Shown here: positions 47,557 to 58,010 of the stretch, in pieces | Layout of the letters: the number at the start of each line of letters is the position of its first letter | Position numbering within the stretch: position 1 is the first letter of the stretch | Assembly: GCA_028023455.1 (NCBI GenBank) | Contig: JAQFVV010000012.1 | Span: 5,988,499-6,052,498, forward strand | Direction of reading: 5' to 3' | DNA from: Epiperipatus broadwayi | Taxonomy: Eukaryota; Onychophora; Udeonychophora; Euonychophora; Peripatidae | DNA: 64,000 bases | Notes under the pieces: generated by a model | Told to the model about the DNA's origin: nothing | The model's input: only the letters and a program-made list of their open reading frames with translations | The model's database searches: none | Translations under genes and position numbers: made by a program

Positions 47557-48945
47557 TTATAACTGCAACCTGGTTTGGGGAGACTGAGGATCATGATCAG
47601 TTCTCCTATAGTCCTCTTTTATATTATGAGGTGACATACTTCTGGATCGTCTCTTTGTTGAAAATTTATCATGTTTAACATTACTGTGGTGTCTTGCTTC
47701 TTCACTTCTGTATTTTCTTTGGAGATCCTTGTTACTGTTTGATCTTCTAATTATACGCGTCCGATATGGACCATGAACACCATCTGTGAATTTTCTCCTG
47801 TTCCTCTTCCATGGTGGTATTTCATTTTTACATAAAAGTTTATTTTTAAATGGTTCTTCTGCCATAATAATTATTTTTTTAGTATTTATAAAAGTTTCTT
47901 GTTGCTTAATTTTTTTCACACTTATAAATCCTGAGTTTTCAGATTCCCTTTTGGTGTCTTTTCCTGCGTAAGCAACTATATTTTTAATAACTGTCTTTAT
48001 ATATTTTTTTTCTGTACTCAATTTTTGATTTGAGTTTATTAAGCTTTTGTTTATAATTTTTATATATGGCTGAGGACTAACACACTTTTCTTTCCATTTT
48101 ATGGTTTCTTTCTCTATCTCCTTTACTATTTCATAGCATATATCAGACAATTTTTCTGAAACATTTTCTTCTATATTGGACAGTCCCTTTGTTATATTTT
48201 GATTATGTTCATTTTCACGTTTTTCATCTTCTTGAAGATCAGAAGATTTTAATTTTGCTTTATTAGATTCATTTTCATCCATTTGAAACTCTTTTACTGT
48301 ATTTGATACAATTTCATTCTCAGCTTCTGTATATACTGTTTCTTTATTTTCAATTTTAGAGGTATATTCCACAATCAGAAGTTTTCCTGAAGGTAGACTG
48401 ACAATTTCAAGATCACTCTTTGTAATTTCAATTTCTTCCTTTTTAACAATCTCAAATTTTGCTTCATCAGTAATAGGATATTCAATTTGTGATTCCTTTA
48501 AAATATCTTTGGTTGGAAATTTCAAAGTCTCTTCCTCATCCAATTTTTTAGACTGAGTTATTTTTTTCATTAACTGGTTGAACTTTTCATTCTGTTTTTC
48601 CACTGCTTCTTTAATTCGTTTTTCTATTCTTTGGTTTGCTTCTATTGCTTGCTTGTTATATTCTTGTCTTTGTTTATCCCATTTTTGGTTATCTTCTTCT
48701 CTTTGTTTATCCCATTTTTGGTTATCTTCTTCTCTTTGTTTGTCTCTTTTCTTTTTATCTTCTTCTCTCCATTTGATATCTTCTTCTCTTTTCTTTTTAT
48801 CTTCTTCTCTCCATTTGATATCTTCTCTTTGTTTAATATCTTCTTCTCTTTGTTTCTCATCTTCTTCTATTCGTTCTTTGATCATATCGAATAGCTGCTT
48901 TAACATGGCTTTCTTTTTTGTTTCCTGAGTTTCTACGTTCACCAT
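47557..48945 (-). CDS. Charged coiled-coil protein of the LTR element (unknown, gag-position)
   Basis: This 462-codon ORF is the longest in the window. Residues about 1-135 are almost entirely charged, built from repeats such as KWREEDKKKREED and DKQREEDNQKWDKQ, and should form a long helix or coiled coil. The middle (about 140-330) is rich in Glu, Lys, Ile and Asn. The last about 90 residues are basic, with PPWKRNRRKF, RRSNSNKDLQRKYR and KRRSRSMSPH, and could bind RNA. Its place after the 5' LTR is that of gag, and a basic C-terminus would suit a nucleocapsid role, but there is no CCHC zinc knuckle or recognised gag fold. ATG at 48943-48945 is the first Met after the leader. The repetitive low-complexity N-terminus also produces long shadow ORFs on the other frames. 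Confidence 0.65.
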   Translation of the reverse strand: MVNVETQETKKKAMLKQLFDMIKERIEEDEKQREEDIKQREDIKWREEDKKKREEDIKWREEDKKKRDKQREEDNQKWDKQREEDNQKWDKQRQEYNKQAIEANQRIEKRIKEAVEKQNEKFNQLMKKITQSKKLDEEETLKFPTKDILKESQIEYPITDEAKFEIVKKEEIEITKSDLEIVSLPSGKLLIVEYTSKIENKETVYTEAENEIVSNTVKEFQMDENESNKAKLKSSDLQEDEKRENEHNQNITKGLSNIEENVSEKLSDICYEIVKEIEKETIKWKEKCVSPQPYIKIINKSLINSNQKLSTEKKYIKTVIKNIVAYAGKDTKRESENSGFISVKKIKQQETFINTKKIIIMAEEPFKNKLLCKNEIPPWKRNRRKFTDGVHGPYRTRIIRRSNSNKDLQRKYRSEEARHHSNVKHDKFSTKRRSRSMSPHNIKEDYRRTDHDPQSPQTRLQL

Positions 48946-49149
48946 TTTTCCTTTGTTTTCTGACTTAGTAAGCTTCTCTCTCCATCCACACCATGACCTT
49001 ACTCCATCTTCTTTGAAATGCCTGTTTCATTCTTTATGCCATTCATTTTTATGTTTTTCTTTTAAACTTTTATTTTTTCATCCTTCCTGAACAAATTACA
49101 TCACTACATCATATGCACTGTTCATATCACAGAATCGTGATCTGCTTAT
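48946..49149 (-). other. Leader of the LTR element before its ORF
   Basis: Non-coding on the minus strand between the tandem repeats and the ATG; no splice or binding site recognised. Confidence 0.4.
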
Positions 49150-49361
49150 GCCTATGAGTAGGCTAGCTAGATAAGACTTCACAGTAGGGTGGCAAATTAA
49201 CCAGTCTATGAGTATGCTAGCCAGATAAGGCCTCACAGTAAGATGACAATGTAATAGGTGCCTATGGTTAGGCTAGCTGGATAAAGCCTCACAGTTGGAT
49301 GACATGTAACCGGAGCCTATGGTTAGGCTAGCTGGATAAAGCCTCACAGTTGGACGACAAA
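49150..49361. repeat. Four 55-57-bp tandem units next to the 5' LTR
   Basis: Units of the type CCTATG.(G/T)TAGGCTAGCT.GATAA.(G/C)CTCACAGT.GGA(T/C)GACA repeat four times and become more alike toward the LTR. The last inner unit carries TGTAACCGGA at 49305-49314, the same ten bases with which the LTR starts at 49362. On the minus strand this region is the leader where a primer-binding site would be expected; no obvious TGG-starting site follows the LTR. Confidence 0.75.
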
Positions 49362-51469
49362 TGTAACCGGACCCGCATACAACCCTTTTATTACATCAGT
49401 TGTAACAATTTTCTGATGAGCATGCTGTAGGAAGGAACTATCAATTGACATTCCTAATGCAGATGTTAATGCCTCCTACAACAATATTTCCTGCTCATCA
49501 GAGGATGTAGTACCATAAAGACTGGGAACATCTAAACATTTATATGTTTGGTTTTCCAAACAGCGCCATTAGAGTTCCGTCTCACTACAACCTGACTGGC
49601 CTGGGTCTAGTTATGTCAGACGTAGCTCAGAAGGCATGAGATTCTCATGAACCAGTGCTATAATTGATGAGTGATGCAATAAAACAAAACAAAACTGGAC
49701 AACTGGATAACCAATTTAATTTTTAGTAACAAAAAAAAAATTTATTAAATAACAATTAATTAGCAATTTCTAACGAAGTTCATTTCTATCCACATGATAA
49801 CTCATTTTCATTTTACTTATGAAAGAGCTAGAAGCAGTTCTTTTTTTTTATCAATAGTTCATTTACAAGTTCATTTATGAGAAGACATTTGGAAATAGTC
49901 TAATTCAACAATAGTTCATTTTGAATCCATTTATGAGAAGAAGCTTGGGAATATTCTAATTCAACAATAGTTCATTTTGAATCCTTTTAGAAAACTTGGA
50001 ATATTCTAATTCAATAATAGTTTATTTTAATCATTTGTGAGAAGAAGCTTGGGAATATTCTAATTCAACAATAGTTCATTTTTGTATTCCTTTATGAGAA
50101 GAAGCTTGGAAATATTCCAATTCAACAATAGTTTATTTTTGTATTCCTTTATGAGAAGAAGCTTGGTAGCAGTTAAGCATTTATGATTTATATAACATTT
50201 TGTTATTTTATGAATTATTACTGATTGGTAAACATTTAAATTCAGCAATTCTTGGTTTGTGGAGCATTCATCATTTGGTAATTAAAGCATTTATAATTTA
50301 GTCAAATATAAAAGTATATTCTTATACATAAACTCTGTTACATTATAAGAAGCTTAGAAGCAGTCAAGCATTTATGATTTATACAGCATTTCATCATTTT
50401 ATGAATTATTACCGATTGGTAGACATTTGAACTCAGCAATTCTTGGTTTGTAGAGCATTTATCATTTGATAATTGAGGCATTTATAATTTAGCCAAATAT
50501 AAAAGTATATTCTTACACATAAACTCTTTTGGCTTTAGCATTTATCATTTAGTAATTGAACATTTCTAATTTAATCAAATATAACAGTATATTCATACAC
50601 ATAAGTTCTGTTACATTACTCAGATAGAAGTAGTATGCAATTAAAGCACTTTTAATTCATATAGTAAATACGTTCAAATATTTTTATAAATAAATTTGCG
50701 TATAACCATTTCATAACTTCATTTTATAACGTATGATAAACATGTTCTAATATTTTACAAAATAAATTCTATGTAATTATTTCATAACTTCACTTTATAA
50801 CGTATGATAAAGATGTTTTAATATTTTATAGAACAAAATGTATGCAACCGTTTCATAACTTCACTTTATAACATATGATAAAAATATTTTAATATTTTAT
50901 AAAAATAATTTTTATGTAGATATTTCATATGTCAATTTTACTCAAGAGAAGGCGGGTTATTTCATCTATGGAAAGTCATGGCACAGCGTGGAGAGAGTGA
51001 AGCCGCTAAATTACCCCATTGTTATTATAATTCCTCTAGCAAAGTTTTCTTTTTCCATTTTCACGTTTAGTTAAAGCTATATTTTAACTTGTCAAAAGAA
51101 TTAAGTAATACACTTTCTTTTTTAAAAAAAAAAATTCAATATGTTCTGCTTCTCTGTGTAAGACGAAAGTTCTTTTCTTCCCACGACGTGCCTAATTTGA
51201 ATACTGCCTCAGTTTAACTCAAGTATCTTTTTTCTTTCTTTTTAATGATTGGATAATTAATTTCTTTTTTTTTTATTGAGACAGATAAAAAAAAAATAAA
51301 ATAAGACGATATAACATTTTATTCAAATCCATCAATCACAAAATTAAAAATATGATTTTTTTTAAACAAATCAAAATTTATTGCGTTCCCAATTAGACTG
51401 AATCACGCTAGACATTTTGAATGGGGGGGGATCTTATGAATATTTATATGAGGAAACATATATGTTTCA
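49362..51469 (-). repeat. 5' LTR (2108 bp) with internal minisatellites
   Basis: It is the same sequence as the left LTR but about 120 bp shorter, mainly through different numbers of the 57-bp units (49860-50160) and a loss near 50930 (the stretch CAATTTATAATTCATGG..CAGTCCA in the left copy is absent). In minus orientation it would hold the promoter. The poly-A and poly-T runs at about 51120-51300 lie near its upstream edge. Confidence 0.85.
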
Positions 51470-51967
51470 ATATAGAGTTCGCAAAACAAACTCTTAACAA
51501 GCTTTGAGAATACCCTCAACCCCATACCGGTTTCTGCATCTAGCGTCATCAGTGAGGTGTTAGGATAAGGAATTCTATATATAACATTTGTAACACGAGC
51601 TTTATTAAAATTAGGTCATGTGACATCTGACTTGATTTTTTATCAAACTTTGTATTTTCAATAAAGGAAAAAATAAAAATTGTTTCACTTAATAAAAAAA
51701 TAAAAGAAGTCTTCTTCAGAAATGGATCATATGTATCAAACAAATTAATATTTTATTAGAGAAATAATAAAGAGGGAGAAGCAGATTTGTGCTATTGTTG
51801 CTTGTCCTCCTAAAACAGCTAAAACTGATCATAGTATTACAGGAATATTATAATCATTTTAAGATAAGTTTGATAACTTAAAAAGAAAAAGAAAACAACT
51901 GCCCAATCACAATGTTTTTTAAAAAAATGTCAAGATAGAATAACTTTATTGACCATTTTATAAAAAT
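51470..51967. other. AT-rich intron DNA, no gene recognised
   Basis: No feature recognised. Confidence 0.45.
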
Positions 51968-52311
51968 AATATAGGGTATATGAGCGCACTTTCAGATGAC
52001 CCATCACTCTCCACTCTATCTCATAACACCGATACACTCAAGCACGTATATGCTGAAAAGATAAATAATCACCAATATCCGTATTTCATGCTAAACCAGC
52101 AATCATCAGTTGGTCCAGATTATCATCTCCCACACATATATGCATATATATATACACACATATATATACATATATTGCTGTTTTAGCATGAAATACTTAT
52201 ATTGGTGATTATTTATCTTTTCAGCATATATGTGCTTGAGTGTATCGGTGTTATGAGATAGAGTGGAGAGTGATGGGTCATCTGAAAGTCTGTGCTCAAA
52301 TACCCTATATT
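51968..52311. repeat. Fold-back pair of tRNA-like SINE modules
   Basis: AATATAGGGTATATGAGCGCACTTTCAG on the left is inverted as CTGAAAGTCTGTGCTCAAATACCCTATATT on the right. The CACTCTCCACTCTATCTCATAACACCGATACACT block is also mirrored almost perfectly. The arms are closer to each other than in the 43.5-kb pair. The right arm lacks the inner GGTCCAGATTATCATC part. A TA/CA-rich loop sits at about 52135-52180. Confidence 0.8.
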
Positions 52312-52696
52312 ACATATATAGACACAGGTATATAATAAGCCTGTGTTTCAGTTATTAAAAATAATAAATAAATTTTATTATAATATTATTTTTAATGAAT
52401 TTATTGAACCACAAATAGTTCTATGTTATTGCATTATTATTTTTGTAAATATTGTCTGTATTTTAAATTTATATACACACACTATAGCACCCTGTATGCA
52501 TAAAACATTTGTTTTATATGCATATGCATGTTAAAACATATTGTATTGTAAAATTACAGTATAGTAAATAATATGCATTCTATTTTAATCATTGTTTATC
52601 AACAAAATGTTAGCTATTATATGCTATTTTCATTGTATACAGAAAGAGCATTGAACAAAATATAACATAGTTCTTTCAGCCCCACTAAATTAAATT
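52312..52696. other. AT-rich intron DNA, no gene recognised
   Basis: No feature recognised. Confidence 0.45.
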
Positions 52697-53000
52697 TGAG
52701 TTCACATAAAGTTAGATGGTTCCCAAATGTAAATTACATGATAATAGGCCAAATTTATCAACACCAAGAATTTTTAATATGTTATAAAGGCAATCTTTGT
52801 GAATAAAAGGTAACTTAATTCTGGTTTAAGATATTAATATTATTTATATTAATTTCTTGTGCTAGAGTTCAAAGGTATCACCCACATTTTATTGATAGAA
52901 TTTGCCTTGACAGCTGATTAAAGGTTTCTAGTGCTGATAAGTTTGGTTATTATCATGTGATTTACACTTGTGAACCATCTAGCTTTATGCAAAATCAGGT
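52697..53000. repeat. 300-bp long-TIR MITE
   Basis: AGATGGTT.CCAA.TGTAAATTACATGATAATA (left) pairs with TATTATCATGTGATTTACACTTGTGAACCATCT (right), and the similarity extends about 100 bp inward (AAGGCAA.TCTTTGTGAATAAAA against ATTTTATTGATAGAATTTGCCTT). A related half-copy (GATTGCCTTGACAACAGATTGAAG, then TTGATAAG) occurs at about 53210-53255. Confidence 0.75.
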
Positions 53001-53499
53001 TTATTGTCTAAATAATAATTATATTTAGTGAAGTTTGAATATGTTAAAAATAAATATTTGTTAATCTGATTCCAAAACAGGTAATGAGAATTATTTAAAC
53101 TTTTTTGAATTTAAAAATCTCAATCTACTATAGTGGAAGTATTAACTCTCTTATCTATATTAAAATCTTAGACTAGATTGAAATGTGAATTTCTATCTTT
53201 TAATCATAGAGATTGCCTTGACAACAGATTGAAGATTCCAGGTATTGATAAGAAAGGGCTATTATTAATAGTAAAATCCTGATTGTGATCTATTTCTTTA
53301 AAGTACATTAATCAAAACTAACACTGATTTATTGACATGAGATGTGACAATTGTAAATGCATTTGAAATTGGTAGTAAAATGGAAGGTAACTTCTCATTT
53401 CCAAATGTTAAAGCAGATATCAGCACTCTTTTTTTAATCATTTTACAAGTCTCATATTTGTTGCTGTGGAAATTAATAAGATATGTAATCAATATTAGT

Positions 53500-53740
53500 T
53501 TATATTTATTTTTTATCTCACTTCTAATTCTCAATTGTCCAAATATTTTTCTCTATTTAACAAATATTCTAAATACATTTATTCCTTGCTTCTCCAGGGC
53601 AAACATTTTCAATTTCTTATTTTTTATTCTACTCTTTTCTGCCAACTTATTTCATAATATTTTCATAGCTTTTATGCCATTTTTAAGAAAATGATTATCA
53701 TCTGCAAAATACAATGTTGTCTGATTAACTAGCTTCATTT
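53500..53740 (-). pseudogene. Possible LINE reverse transcriptase scrap
   Basis: The minus strand reads TLYFADDNHFLKNGIKAMKI, stop, then NKLAEKSRIKNKKLKMFALE and KQGINVF. FADD (53697-53708) followed by a hydrophobic residue pattern and a Lys-rich stretch resembles motif C and downstream of a non-LTR RT. The SINE at 53753 lies just upstream. The match is short and low complexity, so this is tentative. The overlapping 116-codon + strand ORF is most likely its shadow. Confidence 0.35.
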
Positions 53741-53752
53741 TTTAGTGAAAAG

Positions 53753-53864
53753 TCAAGTGTTGTCAGCCGAGAGGTCAGCGCAGCCTTTTGCAAGCAAGCA
53801 GTTGGTTGCAGACGGTTATTGCAGGTTCGCCTCTTGGCCAATGCTATGACATATGAAAAAAAAA
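53753..53864 (+). repeat. Minimal tRNA-derived SINE, copy 4
   Basis: GTTGTCAGCCGAGAGGTCAGCGCAGC is followed by a degenerate repeated middle (GCAAGCAAGCAGTTGGTTGCAGAC), GCAGGTTCGCCTC, then ATGCTATGACATATG and poly-A. It is the same family as the copies at 12.8, 13.9 and 33.2 kb. No convincing duplication flanks it. Confidence 0.8.
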
Positions 53865-56800
53865 GCAGAAATTTACTCATTACTGAAAGCCATTCATAAT
53901 AGGACCATTCAAACTCTAGAAATAAATGAAAGATAAAACAAAAGAGGCCTTGCAAAATATAGCTAAGTAACTATATATGAAGATGCAGGAATCTTCATTT
54001 AATCAGAAATGATTATAATAATAGTAATACCAGTTGTGATTAAAAGGGGGGAAAGTAGCATATATCCACTGAATGAGTGAAATTTGTTCTGGACTCTTTA
54101 ACATAACACATGGAGTCACATTTAAAATTGATATAGTGGCTCTTGCTAAAATTCATCAGGTAGAAAATTTAATTGAACAAATAAGTGGTTCTAAGTATTT
54201 TTGTAATAATTTATTTTGAGGTATGGATTTTTATTCTTGGAAGTTCTAAATGTTTTCAGTGATTCAAAAATTTGTGTATGTAATATTTTATCAATGCTTA
54301 TGCTTCAACAATAAACTAAAAAAAATTTAAAAAAATACATTTTTAATTTTTGTTGAACAATATTAGTACATTGAATTTACAAAAACATTGAACTTTTTAT
54401 ACGTTTTAATAATGTTGCTAATTGGAACAGAAATGTATAAGACAAAGTTGAAAATGAAGATAATTATTGCAGAATGTGGAATGTTTTGTTTTGCACAACT
54501 CGTTGATTAATCATTACAAACACCTTATGTAGATAAAAAAAAAAAAACTATTATAAATGAATATGAATCAAAATACTGACAATTTATGGATTTTAATACA
54601 ATTAAATGTTATATTCCATTAATAATTATAGGTGAAGATTATGGACAGATATTAAATCATAACCATCTAAAAGTAAAGGTATTTTACAAGAGCATTTTTC
54701 TCAGTGCTATTCTAGGGACATCTATTGTAATCTGGAGTAATTAAAAAATACCAAATGTCAGTTCTACATTATCCATATCCTCAGACTAAATTCTGACTTC
54801 TTTTCTTCATAAATGTGGATTTGGAATTCAGCACTGAAACTAATTAATTCTCTTTTGCATTTGACAGTCACTTCATACTTCATTTTAGTTAATAGACTGA
54901 AATTAAAATAATTGTTTCGTTAGTGTGAAAATAAGAATGGTATTTAAAACAAATAAATCCTGTCTTTCTCCTTTGCAAGCACTAAAATGTTTAATCTTTA
55001 TTTCCATGTTGATCATGATATAGAGTCATAGAACTTTTATAAAGAATGTATTGTAGATATATCCAAGGTTGTTCTTTAGTTCATTAGACTTAAATGTTTC
55101 TTTGGCAATAATGATTACTAATCTTATGATAAAATTGAAACATGTGACATTTTTTGCTTCAGTGAATAATATAATGCTTGTGAACTTTCATTCACAAGTA
55201 TAGGGTATAATTGTTCAATGACTAATAAGAAACCTTAAAAATGATTATTGAATTAAGTCTGTAATATATCCAGGGCCATCTATAATCTGGCAGCCGGATA
55301 ATTATAAAATAGTTTAAATAAACAACTAACAAAGGTTTAATAATAAATTCAAGAGGTTATTTTACTCTGAATAACAATATTAATAGAATAAGATTAGTAA
55401 ATTCACTGGAAGTTTGCTAGTTGAACACAAGATCAATCTTGATCATGTAACACTTCATAACTCAGAATATATATATATATTTACAACTGTAGTTAAGTAA
55501 GCACCTTCTGCTCACACGCATCTCTTGAGTTAGTCTAGCTTGATTTTAACTGGAACTCATTTCTGCTGCTAATTTGCCCAATCAGTTTTCACTTTACTAA
55601 TCTACTTCAGCTCATGTTTTTTTCTCTCTACTCTATGTCCCTGACCTCTCTTCAGATTATCATTAGAAGTTCTGTATGCATTTTAATAATTTTTCTAATT
55701 TTCATAATGTTAGATTTTATTAAAATGCAAATTAGTCTGATGCTTCTTACAGTAAACCTAATTTTTCTTTTTTGCATATTATTATTTCTAGAGTAAATCA
55801 ACATTGTGTATACTGACCAGCCTGCACACACATATGCATGCAAACAATTTTATTCCGTAATAAATATATAGATAACCAACCATAACAATGTGCAAAAAAG
55901 TTACTATCATTTGTTGAATGTAATGACTTATATTTTTTTGAAACATTAAAAAATTTATTTGAGTTTTCAAAATAATACAATCTTATTGAATTACTGAATG
56001 GCAAATTTTTATTTAAAAATTATAAAATTGTGAACAGGTGAAAAAAATATTTTGATCACACTTTTGAACAATAATTTAAATGATTAAGTAACTGCATTTA
56101 ATAATATATCCATATTATAAATTCATTTAGATTTGGATAACAATATTCATTTAGATTAGATTAATAAAGATTTTTATAATCTAAGAAACAGAATCTTTAC
56201 AAAAGTTTAAATTATTATACCAATATTTTAACTTCAAAATTAATGGAACCGTTTTAGAAATATATGGATCCATTTTTTATTTTAGTTTTGTCTTAAGGTT
56301 TCTTTTATTATTTCAATGTATAGCAATAAAAACAAACACTGAATAATTAACATGTAACATTATTATTTTACACTGCATTGAAAGTATTAAATTGATTGCT
56401 TTCAGTAATAAATAACTAACATAATTATTAAAGGCTGACTATTATTTAAAATAATCAAGAAGCACTAAAGATATGGTTTTCTTAATATATAATATAAGGC
56501 AAAATGGTGTGAATAAAACTGTGAATCAAATCCTTTGATTTAATCAATATATATGATTCACTTAATTGAGGTTTGTAGCTGTGGGTAAAAAGGGATTCTC
56601 CATGCAAATTCATTGGTATTATACAACTGTTGAATGATGATATGAGAAGAATTGTTATTACTGGTAGTAAAAATGTTTAGACATTTAAAGTAAAAATTGG
56701 TATCTTTCAAGTTGTGCGTCATATCCAGTTTTGTTTTTATTTCTGACTATTTCTTGTAACCGTTTCAAAGCAATTATCAATATGAAATATACATTTGACG

Positions 56801-57130
56801 ATTTTGTTTATTGAAGTTATAAAAAACGTCATCTTCTGGACTTTAAACTTATAGTATGCAGATAATTGTACTATTCTAATATTCAATATTTTGCACACAA
56901 TCTAAACAGAATGTTTTTCAAATAAGTAATATTTAAAAAACTCATTTACTTTACTAATGGAAGAAAATTTGAGAATATGGATAAATTTAATATATATTTA
57001 GTTGAATGTTGCTGCTGCTTTTAAATATTAAAAGAGATTATTTATTTATAATAATATAGCATAATTACTTCAACTGAATTAGTTATTCAGAGAGATGTTT
57101 ATCTTTCAAAGCAACCTTTATTACTAAAGA
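53865..57130. other. AT-rich intron DNA, no gene recognised
   Basis: (TA)n near 55468 and small ORFs only. No repeat shared with the rest of the window was recognised. Confidence 0.45.
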
Positions 57131-58010
57131 TTACATAAAAGTTTTTTGGGTCCACTTATCCGATGTGGTTACAAAGCATTCAATGTACAGGCAAAAAGAA
57201 AACCTAAACAATTATTCATTTTGTTCACAAAAGGACACACTGCAGACAACAATTATGTCCACAAAAGGATTATTATAATCTTGCCCATAGTGTATCCAGC
57301 CACCAAGAAAGTTATCCATAGCTTAATTATCCCACCCCTGAGTCCCAGAAGTGAAGATTCAAGCTTCATCTGAATAGGTGAGCAAGTCCAGCATTGCACC
57401 AACCACCACAACAGGCATTGAGGTCCAAGTCCACAAGACAACAAACCCTTGACACACAGCTGAGCTATGCAAAGCATTCTGGATAGATTGGTACAAAATG
57501 TTTTACAAGGTAAGCATTGATTTACATAGTATAATATGGAGATCTAAGATGATACACTGTATTTTTTATCAATAGTGTTTCTAAAATTGATCAACCTGTG
57601 ACAACTCAGAGTATTAGTCCATGAGATGATTAATTATTAAAAGTAGATCAGGTTACAATTAGGAATTATTTTTAAAGTCTAGAGTTTAAATATACATAGC
57701 ATTTTAGGAATACAATATTGAAAAATCCAATTTGCAGCAGATAAGTTGAGGAATAGAAAAACACTTGAGATAATATAAAATACAGGCTAAGTCAATCTAC
57801 TGTTCAGTTCTCCAGAATGGCCTTGAATATCCCCACAAGAGAGAAATTCAGCATACATTGGAAGACTTATAGAGAACTAGGTAAAAAACAAAGCTTTGGA
57901 ATGTCTCTGCTGAAAACCATTCTAATCCATCACGAAGAGCCACATGAACAGCAAAGGGCCAACCTTATCAATAATCACATTGGAAATAATAGTAATAAAT
58001 AAGGCAAATC
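57131..58010. other. Less AT-rich segments, unassigned
   Basis: 57150-57480 and 57810-58000 have more balanced composition and short open frames on both strands (about 60-75 codons). These could be remnants of transposon coding sequence, but no motif is convincing. Confidence 0.35.

Larger units (their letters stand above)
44729..51469 (-). mobile_element. Complete non-autonomous LTR retrotransposon, 6.7 kb
   Basis: Two long direct repeats (44729-46960 and 49362-51469) begin TGTAACCGGACCCGC and end TGTTTCA. They enclose about 2.4 kb with one long minus-strand ORF. In that orientation GGTGAGGGG, a plausible polypurine tract, ends three bases before the 3' LTR. The flanks share ATAT (44725-44728 and 51470-51473), a possible 4-base target duplication, though in AT-rich DNA it may be chance. 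No protease, RT, RNase H or integrase motif was seen in the internal region. Very high LTR-LTR similarity implies a recent insertion. The missing pol means it relies on another element. Confidence 0.85.

Noticed and set aside
47035-47562. Possible pol fragment in the LTR element's internal region
   Set aside because: No protease, RT or integrase motif could be read in any frame; the short ORFs overlap on both strands.
48578-48928. Long + strand ORFs (up to 116 codons) with Ser/Leu/Phe repeats
   Set aside because: They are the complement of the Lys/Glu-rich repeats of the minus-strand 462-codon ORF; a low-complexity shadow, not a membrane protein.
53344-53694. 116-codon hydrophobic + strand ORF
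   Set aside because: Composition is what AT-rich antisense DNA gives, there is no signal or splice context, and the minus strand shows an RT-like FADD scrap.
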